Part shown: in pieces, positions 26,162 to 32,937 of the stretch | Position numbering within the stretch: position 1 is the first letter of the stretch | Layout: every line of letters starts with the position of its first letter | Source: Elusimicrobiaceae bacterium | Lineage (GTDB): Bacteria; Elusimicrobiota; Elusimicrobia; Elusimicrobiales; Elusimicrobiaceae | DNA: 51,854 nucleotides | Direction of reading: 5' to 3' | Assembly (NCBI GenBank): GCA_017961295.1 | Contig: JAGCXL010000034.1 | Location: 1-51,854, forward strand | Position numbers and translations under genes: made by a program | Notes under the pieces: generated by a model | The model's database searches: none | Seen by the model: only the letters and a program-made list of their open reading frames with translations | Told to the model about the DNA's origin: nothing

Positions 26162-26907
26162 TAGTCAGCCCCCTTGTCTTTGAAAATGCCTAACGGATAT
26201 TGCGGCATCATTTTGGTGCGGACAAATTCTAAGGCTTGTTGTACATCGGCATGCCAGTTGGTGGGGCATTGGGAAATGACTTCCACCATGGAAAAACCGA
26301 CGTTGTTAATTTGATTTTCAAAAGCTTTTCTCAAATATTGTTTGGTTTTAAGCACATTTTGCGGGGTGTCTACCGCGCCGCGCGCTAAAAATTTGCTACC
26401 CGTAATTTGGGCAAGCATTTCGCACATATTGATTGGCCAACCTTGCAATTTAGGGTCGCGCCCTTTGGGAGCGGTGGTGGCTACTTGGCCCACCAGCGTA
26501 GTGGGGGCCATTTGACCGCCAGTCATCCCGTAAATAGCATTGTTAATAAAAATGACGGTAATGTTTTCGTTACGCACCGCGGCGTGCACAATTTCCGCCA
26601 TACCGATAGAGGCCAAATCTCCATCGCCCTGGTAAGAAAATACAATGGCTTGCGGTTTGGAGCGTTTAATGCCGGTAGCAATCGCGGGGCCGCGTCCATG
26701 AGCACCTTGGACACAATCGCACGCAAAGTAAGAATCTGCAAATACGGCGCACCCCACCGGAGCTACGCCGATTGCGCGGTCGGCTACGTTTAGTTCTTCC
26801 AATGTTTCAGCAATTAAGCGGTGCACAATCCCATGCCCACAACCGGGGCAGTAGTGCATGGGTACATCAGTTAAAGCGTTTGGTTTTTTAGCTAAAACGG
26901 TACTCAT
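26161..26907 (-). CDS. 2-oxoacid:ferredoxin oxidoreductase, beta subunit (thiamine-binding)
   Basis: A 248-residue beta subunit. It has YCPGCGHGIVHRLIAE near the N-terminus, GVAPVGCAVFADSYFACD, and the thiamine diphosphate motif GDGDLASIGMAEIVHA followed by NNAIYGMTGGQMAPTT. The cysteines could hold the conserved iron-sulfur cluster of the short-chain families. It overlaps the alpha gene by 4 bp. Substrate could be a branched-chain 2-oxoacid or 2-oxoglutarate; motif reading does not decide this. Confidence 0.93.
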   Translation of the reverse strand: MSTVLAKKPNALTDVPMHYCPGCGHGIVHRLIAETLEELNVADRAIGVAPVGCAVFADSYFACDCVQGAHGRGPAIATGIKRSKPQAIVFSYQGDGDLASIGMAEIVHAAVRNENITVIFINNAIYGMTGGQMAPTTLVGQVATTAPKGRDPKLQGWPINMCEMLAQITGSKFLARGAVDTPQNVLKTKQYLRKAFENQINNVGFSMVEVISQCPTNWHADVQQALEFVRTKMMPQYPLGIFKDKGAD

Positions 26908-28070
26908 TTGGTTTCCCCCTTGCGATCCCCTTGGACGCCCAATTTGAGGTCGCGTGTGCAGTTATAGGTAAAACCGGCGGCATGGTCTTTGAGTGAGAAG
27001 AGTCCTTCTTTTTTGCCGGTTAAAAGGGATTTAGCCGCAGTTAGAATTTGCGCACCGTCAGGTTGCCCGCCGGAAGGATAGGCATTTAATCCTACAGGAA
27101 CTTTATCCCCTACGGAAAGTTTTACGTCTTGCACCAGTTGGCCTAAACTTTGTTCTACTACCAAAATAGCTTTGGTTTTTTGCGCTAGTTCCGCCAAGCG
27201 TTTAGACGGGAACGGCCACAACGTAATGGGGCGGAAAAGGCCGAGTTTGAGGCCCTGTTCTTTAGCGTGGTTGACGGCTTCTAAGCAAGCGCGCGAAGAA
27301 AGACCGTATGCCACTAAAATCACGTCGGCATCTTCGCAGTTACGTTCTTCAAAGCGTTGTTCAGTTTGTTCTACTAAACCGTAGCGTTTGGCGCGTTCCA
27401 CCACGTCGGCAATCAAGTTATCGCCTTTGTAGGAAAACACGTTGTTTTTAGCACGACCGTTTTTGTGGATGTCTACTGCCCAGTCAAATTTACCCAGTTT
27501 ATTGGGGTCCACCGGGTCAAAATTAAAGGACATACTTTCCATCATTTGCCCCAAAATGCCGTCGGCTAAAATCATAGCGGGCATGCGGTATTTTTCGGCC
27601 AAATCAAAAGCCAGTTTGGGGAAGTTGCCCAGTTCTTCTACAGAGTTAGGAGCCAAAACAATCACGTGGTAATCCCCGTTACCGCCGCCGCGCGTAGCTT
27701 GGAAGTAGTCCCCTTGGGCACCGGCAATACTGCCCAGGCCCGGGCCGCCGCGCATGACGTTAACGATAAGGCAAGGCAAATCGGCACTGGCCAAATAGGT
27801 AATCCCTTCTTGTTTTAAGCTAATGCCCGGTGAAGAAGAAGACGTCATCGCACGCGTGCCGGTAGCGGCAGCGCCATACACCATGTTGATAGCAGCCAGT
27901 TCACTTTCGGCCTGGACGAAGGCACCGCCTTCATCGGCAATATGGGCCGACATATATTCCGGCACTTCGTTTTGCGGCGTAATCGGGTATCCGGCAAAAA
28001 AACGCACCCCAGCGCGAATGGCGCCTTCAGCGAGGGCTTCGTTTCCTTTACGTAAAGCTTTTTCGGTCAT
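26904..28070 (-). CDS. vorB: 2-oxoacid:ferredoxin oxidoreductase, alpha subunit (VorB-type)
   Basis: A 388-residue alpha subunit starting MTEKALRKGNEALAEGAIRA with FFAGYPITPQNEVPEYMS, the pattern usually annotated as 3-methyl-2-oxobutanoate dehydrogenase subunit VorB. TSSSSPGISLKQEGITYLA and MRGGPGLGSIAGAQGDYFQA follow. I set the start at 28070; an upstream in-frame ATG (28148) would overlap the ferredoxin subunit gene. Branched-chain 2-oxoacid oxidation is the favoured role, 2-oxoglutarate the alternative. Confidence 0.9.
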   Translation of the reverse strand: MTEKALRKGNEALAEGAIRAGVRFFAGYPITPQNEVPEYMSAHIADEGGAFVQAESELAAINMVYGAAATGTRAMTSSSSPGISLKQEGITYLASADLPCLIVNVMRGGPGLGSIAGAQGDYFQATRGGGNGDYHVIVLAPNSVEELGNFPKLAFDLAEKYRMPAMILADGILGQMMESMSFNFDPVDPNKLGKFDWAVDIHKNGRAKNNVFSYKGDNLIADVVERAKRYGLVEQTEQRFEERNCEDADVILVAYGLSSRACLEAVNHAKEQGLKLGLFRPITLWPFPSKRLAELAQKTKAILVVEQSLGQLVQDVKLSVGDKVPVGLNAYPSGGQPDGAQILTAAKSLLTGKKEGLFSLKDHAAGFTYNCTRDLKLGVQGDRKGETK

Positions 28071-28081
28071 ACTATAAATCC

Positions 28082-28288
28082 TTAATCTTTCAAAACGGTA
28101 ATAGCCACATCGGGGCACATTACATAACACATTTTGCACCCGATGCAATCCTGCGGGCGTTCTTGCACCGCGGTAAAATATCCTTTCTTGCTAATGGTGC
28201 TACTTTTGCCCAAGCATTTTTTGGGGCACACGCTTATGCATAAATAACATGCTTTGCAGCGGTTTTGATCTACTTCAACTTTTGGCAT
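28082..28288 (-). CDS. Ferredoxin-type delta subunit, 2x[4Fe-4S]
   Basis: A 68-residue bacterial-type ferredoxin. Cluster ligands are C11, C14, C17, C21 and C48, C51, C54, C58, each set ending in CP. It passes electrons from the thiamine subunit to free ferredoxin. It is the first gene of the operon. The start at MPKVEVDQN has CAGGAG upstream; a longer in-frame version runs into the divergent msrC region and is not credible. Confidence 0.92.
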   Translation of the reverse strand: MPKVEVDQNRCKACYLCISVCPKKCLGKSSTISKKGYFTAVQERPQDCIGCKMCYVMCPDVAITVLKD

Positions 28289-28319
28289 AAAACTCCTGGG
28301 GCCATAGGGCCTTATTTCT

Positions 28320-28349
28320 ATTTTAAGTCTTTTTGCGGTAAAAATGCAA
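28320..28349 (-). promoter_or_regulatory. Promoter of the oxidoreductase operon
   Basis: Minus strand TTGCAT (complement of 28344-28349), 18-nt spacer, TAAAAT (complement of 28320-28325). It overlaps the divergent msrC promoter by 17 bp, so the two polymerases should compete. Confidence 0.55.
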
Positions 28350-28361
28350 TAATAGTACAAT
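28333..28361 (+). promoter_or_regulatory. Promoter of msrC
   Basis: TTGCGG (28333-28338), a 17-nt spacer, TACAAT (28356-28361). The msrC ATG begins 7 nt after the -10, at the expected transcription start, and has no Shine-Dalgarno, so a leaderless mRNA is predicted. Confidence 0.6.
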
Positions 28362-28367
28362 ATTTTT

Positions 28368-28829
28368 ATGAGTAAATCCCAAGTATATTCGCTTCTGCTC
28401 AAGCAATTGGAAGGCGTGCTATCCATGGAAACCGACCCTGTTGCCAATATGGCTAATATGGCGGCCGTTCTATTTAGCGAGCTGGAAAATTTGAACTGGG
28501 CCGGGTTTTATGTGCGGCGCGGGAGCGAACTGATATTGGGCCCTTTTCAAGGCAAACCCGCCTGTGTGCGCATTAAATTAGGTAAAGGCGTATGCGGGAC
28601 TGCAGCGCAAACCGGGCGAACACAACTTGTGGAAGACGTGCATCAATTTGCGGGGCACATTGCGTGCGACAGTGCCTCTAAGAGTGAAATTGTAATTCCT
28701 ATTTTTAAGAACGGCCAAGTGTGGGGCGTGTTGGATATAGATTCCCCCATATTGGCGCGGTTTGACGTAGAAGATCAAACTAGTTTAGAGCAGGCCGTAG
28801 AAATTTTTACCGCGCATACTTCCCTTTAG
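28368..28829 (+). CDS. msrC: Free methionine-(R)-sulfoxide reductase
   Basis: A 153-residue GAF-domain enzyme that reduces free methionine-R-sulfoxide. The three redox cysteines are in KPACVRIKLG, GKGVCGTAAQTG and GHIACDSASKSEIVIP; the surrounding NWAGFYV and VLDIDSP are family signatures. Length is typical. It diverges from the oxygen-sensitive oxidoreductase operon through overlapping promoters, which makes an oxidative-stress pairing plausible. Its stop overlaps the convergent transporter stop by 4 bp. Confidence 0.92.
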   Translation: MSKSQVYSLLLKQLEGVLSMETDPVANMANMAAVLFSELENLNWAGFYVRRGSELILGPFQGKPACVRIKLGKGVCGTAAQTGRTQLVEDVHQFAGHIACDSASKSEIVIPIFKNGQVWGVLDIDSPILARFDVEDQTSLEQAVEIFTAHTSL

Positions 28830-29995
28830 TTTTTGGCTTTTAAACCGGCCCAGGCACCGGGTAAAAGCAGTAAACTGGCTATAAAAACGGCTGTTTTTAA
28901 CGTCCAAGTGTCGGATATCCACCCAATAAGTGTAGGGGATAAAGCATCCCCCAATAAATGAATTATAAAAATATTAACGGCAAACGCCATAGAACGTATT
29001 TGAGGGGCCGTTGTAGCCACTAAAGCTGCGGCAATGGCACCGGTAGGCATAAATAATAATACAAGCGCTACACCTAAACAAACCAGTACGGCGCTTGCCT
29101 GCGTTAAGCACAGTGCCAACCAACAAAAAGGAAGGGCAGTGGCAAAGCAAATGGCAATTAGTTTGTAATAAGCTTGCGGGGTGCGTTTTAAAAGCCAAGC
29201 GGCTACGTGCCCACCTATATAAGTACCCAAAGCTCCGCAACTAATCACTAAAATCCCAAATTGGGTACCGGCTTGTGCGGTGCTAAACCCTAAATAGCGG
29301 TGCAAATACATGGGCATCCAGGCGGCTAAACCGCCCATTACAAAGGTCATCATCGCTTCGGCAAAACAGACCCGCAAAAAAGGTTTATTGTGAAATAAGG
29401 GGAAATAATCTTTGAGTGTGGGGCGTACGGTTTGGGTCTGGCGCGCTTTATCTTTAAGGAACATAAGGGCGAGTAATGCCAAAAATAACCCCGGGATTGC
29501 AACTACCATAAAAGCAACACGCCAACCCCAATGTCCGCCGATAAGTCCGCCGAGTACATACCCCAGCGCGCTACCAACAGGCAGAGCTAAACCAAAAGCA
29601 GCCAGTACGGGGGCGTGCTTTTCTTGCGGGTAGTGCTCTGCCAAAAAGGGTTGCGCAATCGTAGTAAAACCGCCTTCACCTACGCCGATGAGTGCCCGCG
29701 GAATTAACAGCGAAATGTAGTTGCGGGCAAACCCGCAGGCCAGGGTAGCCCCGCTCCACAAAAAAGCACTTAAGGCAATTAATTTAGGGCGGGAAAAACG
29801 GTCGGCCAAATATCCTACACAGGGGGCATAACACATATAAACGAGCATAAAGACAGAAGCTAACGCGCCTAATTGGAAATCATTTAAATTTAGATCGGTT
29901 TGTAAAAGCGGGAAAACAGCATAAAGCACTTGCCGGTCTATATAATTAAGCAAGTTTAAGCCAAATAAAATCCAAAAAAGATACTTGATTTGCAT
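28826..29995 (-). CDS. Major facilitator transporter, Spinster-like
   Basis: A 389-residue 12-helix transporter. It starts QIKYLFWILFGLNLLNYIDR, whose NYIDRQ is typical of the Spinster/phthalate-type MFS branch. The loop 2-3 motif is GYLADRFSRPKLIALS, and helix 4 has ALIGVGEGGFTTIAQPFLAE. Substrate unknown; related proteins carry sphingolipid-like lipids, sugars or organic anions. It is convergent with msrC with a 4-bp overlap. Confidence 0.85.
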   Translation of the reverse strand: MQIKYLFWILFGLNLLNYIDRQVLYAVFPLLQTDLNLNDFQLGALASVFMLVYMCYAPCVGYLADRFSRPKLIALSAFLWSGATLACGFARNYISLLIPRALIGVGEGGFTTIAQPFLAEHYPQEKHAPVLAAFGLALPVGSALGYVLGGLIGGHWGWRVAFMVVAIPGLFLALLALMFLKDKARQTQTVRPTLKDYFPLFHNKPFLRVCFAEAMMTFVMGGLAAWMPMYLHRYLGFSTAQAGTQFGILVISCGALGTYIGGHVAAWLLKRTPQAYYKLIAICFATALPFCWLALCLTQASAVLVCLGVALVLLFMPTGAIAAALVATTAPQIRSMAFAVNIFIIHLLGDALSPTLIGWISDTWTLKTAVFIASLLLLPGAWAGLKAKN

Positions 29996-30027
29996 ACAAA
30001 TTTCTTTTATTCTATAAAATAACAGGC

Positions 30028-30033
30028 TATAAT
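30028..30033 (+). promoter_or_regulatory. -10 element before the small pilin-like gene
   Basis: A perfect TATAAT 17 nt before the ATG at 30050, with a GAGAG purine tract between. No good -35 hexamer is visible. Confidence 0.4.
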
Positions 30034-30049
30034 AATAGAGAGAACTTAT

Positions 30050-30259
30050 ATGAATAAAGGATTTGGACTTATAGGATTATTGGTGGCAATACTTATCATT
30101 GGGTTGTTGGCGGTGTGGATGCTACCGCAATATACCCACCACGTGCAAACACAACATAACAACCAGGTACAAGCAGTTAATCAGGTGCGGCAGGTAGAGC
30201 AACAACTTAAAAAGCAGCAACAACAGCAAGCGCGTCAACTGGAACGCTTAGGTTATTAA
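30050..30259 (+). CDS. Very short prepilin-like protein with Gln-rich tail
   Basis: A 69-residue protein. MNKG/FGLIGLLVAILIIGLL looks like a type IV prepilin leader and N-terminal helix, with peptidase cleavage after Gly4. The conserved Glu at mature position 5 is replaced by Gly. After the helix comes a Gln/His-rich segment that ends in a coiled-coil-like stretch (VEQQLKKQQQQQARQLERL). There is no globular head, so it cannot be a normal pilin subunit; a minor pseudopilin or assembly factor is possible. A pilin gene follows by 41 bp. Confidence 0.65.
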   Translation: MNKGFGLIGLLVAILIIGLLAVWMLPQYTHHVQTQHNNQVQAVNQVRQVEQQLKKQQQQQARQLERLGY

Positions 30260-30273
30260 AACGGTTATAAATT

Positions 30274-30282
30274 TGGTACAAT
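30274..30282 (+). promoter_or_regulatory. Extended -10 promoter before the pilin gene at 30301
   Basis: TGG-TACAAT (30274-30282), an extended -10, with GGAGAGG at 30291-30297 and ATG at 30301. It suggests the pilin is not only read through from the small upstream gene. Confidence 0.45.
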
Positions 30283-30300
30283 AAAATTCAGGAGAGGAAT

Positions 30301-30744
30301 ATGAATTATAAAAATACAAATGGCAAGGTTTTGACCCAAAATAAAAATGCCTGCAAAGGTTTGTTCTGCGGCGGGTTTACACTGATTGAATTGTTAATTG
30401 TCATAGTGATGGTTGGTGCTTTAGTCGCGGTGGCATTACCCAGATATCAACGGGCTGCAGAGCGCGGACGTGCATTAGAGGGATTAAATAACGCACGTTA
30501 TGCCGCAGAGTATATATACACCAAGCAATTGATAACCGGAACGACCCCTAGTGTAGTGCAAGATATTACTAAATCAAGATATTTTGGAGCTCCTGCAATT
30601 AGCGGAGGTAGCGTGACAGTTACCCGCAACGGAGGAGGATGGAATTATTGGTTTGTGGCGAATATCGGAGAACATGTGAGCGTTACCTGTCAGGATAATG
30701 ATAATAAGACTTGTGAACAGTTAGGGCTGAAAGACATAAATTAA
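30301..30744 (+). CDS. Type IV prepilin-like protein
   Basis: A 147-residue prepilin. The leader is unusually long (24 residues, MNYKNTNGKVLTQNKNACKG...) and ends in GG before FTLIELLIVIVMVGALVAVA, the class III signal with Glu5 intact. The globular part has a Gly/Thr-rich beta region and a C-terminal pair of cysteines (VTCQDNDNKTC) that probably forms the D-loop disulfide. Small size fits a minor pilin or pseudopilin. It is followed by a strong terminator. No pilus assembly ATPase or peptidase is in the window. Confidence 0.85.
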   Translation: MNYKNTNGKVLTQNKNACKGLFCGGFTLIELLIVIVMVGALVAVALPRYQRAAERGRALEGLNNARYAAEYIYTKQLITGTTPSVVQDITKSRYFGAPAISGGSVTVTRNGGGWNYWFVANIGEHVSVTCQDNDNKTCEQLGLKDIN

Positions 30745-30768
30745 TTGTAAAATGGGTTGGTTTATTAT

Positions 30769-30791
30769 GGGCCGCGTGAGCGGCCCTTTTT
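30769..30791. terminator. Terminator between the pilin gene and trmL
   Basis: GGGCCGC (30769-30775) and GCGGCCC (30780-30786) with a GTGA tetraloop and T5. On the minus strand it follows the trmL stop directly, though the tract there (CATAATAAA) is poor. Confidence 0.85.
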
Positions 30792-31242
30792 ATTTGTGTT
30801 GACGCAACGTTTCAAATAAAACAATGGCGGCAGAGCTGGACAGGTTAAGTGAACGCACCGGGCCTGTCATGGGAATGGTAAACAGGCGGTCTTTGTAAAT
30901 TTCGTAAAATTCCTTGGGTAGTCCAAACCCTTCGGCTCCAAAACACAAAAAGGCATCAGCGGGAATTTGTACATCCCAATAGGCGGTTTTCCCTTTAGTA
31001 GAAAGAAAAAACAGTTTTTCACGCGCGGGTTTTTCACTCTCTAAAAATGATTCCCACGTTTCATAGCGGCGATAATCTAAATTGGGCCAATAGTCCAACC
31101 CGCTTCTGCGGATTTCTTTGGAAGCAATTTTAAAGCCAAGTTTACCCACCAAATGCAAACGCGTACCGGTAGCCACGCACGAGCGGCCGATATTACCGGT
31201 ATTAAAAGGGATTTCCGGGTTAATTAAAACAATATTTAGCAT
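30790..31242 (-). CDS. trmL: tRNA (cytidine(34)-2'-O)-methyltransferase
   Basis: A 150-residue SPOUT methyltransferase modifying the wobble base of tRNA-Leu. MLNIVLINPEIPFNTGNIGR, GAEGFGLPKEF and MTGPVRSLNLSSSAAIVLFE are the three SPOUT/TrmL motifs that build the knotted SAM site. Length is typical. No Shine-Dalgarno precedes the ATG; a TATAAA lies 7 nt upstream on the coding strand, so it may be leaderless. Confidence 0.92.
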   Translation of the reverse strand: MLNIVLINPEIPFNTGNIGRSCVATGTRLHLVGKLGFKIASKEIRRSGLDYWPNLDYRRYETWESFLESEKPAREKLFFLSTKGKTAYWDVQIPADAFLCFGAEGFGLPKEFYEIYKDRLFTIPMTGPVRSLNLSSSAAIVLFETLRQHK

Positions 31243-31354
31243 AATTCAATTTATAAAGATGGGCGCGCTATTCTATTGAGTACAAAGGGCAAAGTTACGC
31301 AAGAAAATTATGAAACCCCGCTAGGCTCTTTTGGGCACGCTTTTAGATTATTTT

Positions 31355-32362
31355 TTATAATGCCACGCATTCCGACTTATACAGATCACAATATTCCGGC
31401 GCGTCCTTGAATGATTGAGTCACAATATCTGGCATTTGTTTACCTGCAAACGCTTGCTGCAAAGATTGTTTGGTTCTTTCAGCAGCTGCTCCAGATAAAT
31501 AGATTTCTATCTTGTTTACGTTATTAGCCTTGTCATAGAAAAAGGCTTCTGAAACTGCTGAGGGATAATCGGGGATGTGACGAATTTTTTCGGAATCAAA
31601 ATATCCACCACTTGTCCAAAACCCGTAGTGTGCGAGCAAATGCCCTTGTCTATCAAAATCATCGCGTGCTGTGATACCCCGTGCTGTAACCACGTAGATA
31701 ATGCTTTTGGTTCCATCTGCAAATTGTATTTCTTGACATATTTTATCCCAATTCTTATATTCTGTACCCCGGTTAGGACACGCAATTTCCCGGCGGCCAA
31801 TTTGCGCTTGTCCTTTTAGCCCTTTAATAGAGGACAATCCGGGTAGATAAAATTTATTTGAAGCTGACATAGCAGGTGTAGCTGTTTGCGTGGTTGCTAA
31901 TGAGCGGTCTTGTTGCAGCATTTTAAGGGCTTGTTGATGGGCGGACAGTATTTGCTGGTATTTAGTTTGTTCTTCCGCGGAAAGATGTTGTACATGTAAA
32001 TCTTCATACAAATCGGGCATAATACGAACGTGATAACCCTTGGCGGCGTAAGACTGTCCCATTTTTTCACTTTCGGTATCTGATAATATTGGCTCAAATA
32101 ATTTTTTAATTCTAGCGGCGATTTCCTCGTCAAAAGGAGGGGTGAAAGCTTTATGAGAGGAGGAATCTGGTTTCTTTTCGAAAGTTTGTGATTTGGCAAC
32201 GGATTGTATCTGCTTTTTGGGCGCGCCGGAAGGTTCAGCTTCTTTGTGCACCGGCTGCGTTTTCATAATAGAAACCAACAAAGCCCCTAGTAGAAAAATA
32301 GTGATTAATAATACTCCCAGCAACCCCAATAATACCCATAAAGTATTTTTATTTTCTTTCAT
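31355..32362 (-). CDS. Membrane-anchored protein of unknown function
   Basis: A 335-residue protein I do not recognise. Residues about 8-33 form one membrane helix after a short charged N-terminus, so most of it is periplasmic. A Lys/Ser/Pro-rich linker (about 40-75), a helical, Gln-rich stretch (about 75-160) and a C-terminal domain (about 170-335) follow. The C-terminal part has TDG/AD-type repeats reminiscent of polypeptides that describe text-like RHS/MORN strands (FDRQGHLLAHYGFW), but this is too weak to name. Cysteine pairs occur in it and at the C-terminus. AGGAGG precedes the ATG and a TATAAT lies further upstream. Confidence 0.55.
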   Translation of the reverse strand: MKENKNTLWVLLGLLGVLLITIFLLGALLVSIMKTQPVHKEAEPSGAPKKQIQSVAKSQTFEKKPDSSSHKAFTPPFDEEIAARIKKLFEPILSDTESEKMGQSYAAKGYHVRIMPDLYEDLHVQHLSAEEQTKYQQILSAHQQALKMLQQDRSLATTQTATPAMSASNKFYLPGLSSIKGLKGQAQIGRREIACPNRGTEYKNWDKICQEIQFADGTKSIIYVVTARGITARDDFDRQGHLLAHYGFWTSGGYFDSEKIRHIPDYPSAVSEAFFYDKANNVNKIEIYLSGAAAERTKQSLQQAFAGKQMPDIVTQSFKDAPEYCDLYKSECVAL

Positions 32363-32419
32363 TATTTTCCTCCTACTAGGTTCTATTAGATTATAACGAA
32401 ATATCCTTTTCTCTACTCA

Positions 32420-32936
32420 CTACTTACCAAAAGGTTTAACGTACCACCCACGCTCTTTCAAATACATACACACTTGTTGTCCCAATTGGGTTTTATAAAC
32501 ACACATGCGTTTCCACATATCAACATTTTTGGGTTGTACTTGCATGCTAAACATATAGTCTATTTGGTCCAAAGAATATTGAGCGGATGAGTTAGTTTTC
32601 AAATGAGCTACATTGAGCGTGCACTTTTCAACATTGCATTGGCCTGTATACATAAAATTTTGCCCCACACAAGCGTTATCCTGTTTTTTACATGTGGCCT
32701 GTAAATTAGGAAATATGCCTGCTTGCATAAATGGGTTGAAAGTTTGGGTCGGGAAATTTCTTGTTGTCAAAATATAGGTTGTTATATCCCTTCTCAATTG
32801 CAAAGCTAACTGTTCGGTTTGCTTAGCTAGTGCATTATCGTTTGTTTTACTTTGTGCGGCCCCAAGTTTAATAAAACCTAACCCACACCAAAATAAAAGC
32901 AATAATACTAAAACAAAAGATATATTTTTTATTCAT
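32420..32936 (-). pseudogene. Secreted small protein with apparent single-base frameshift in its signal peptide
   Basis: An open frame of 160 codons (32902 to 32420, from a TTG) lacks a proper start. Upstream, ATG at 32936 has a strong GGGAGGAG site, but after MNKKYIFCFSII its frame stops within 22 codons. Removing one A from the A6 run at 32925-32930 gives MNKNISFVLVLLLLFWCGLG, an ideal signal peptide fused to the long frame. So it is a recent mutation, a phase-variable run, an assembly error, or starts at a rare codon. The mature part has six or more cysteines; its C-terminus (C-x8-GQQVC-x2-L) resembles that of the pilin at 35947. It starts 1 bp after the glgP stop. Confidence 0.6.
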
Positions 32937-32937
32937 T

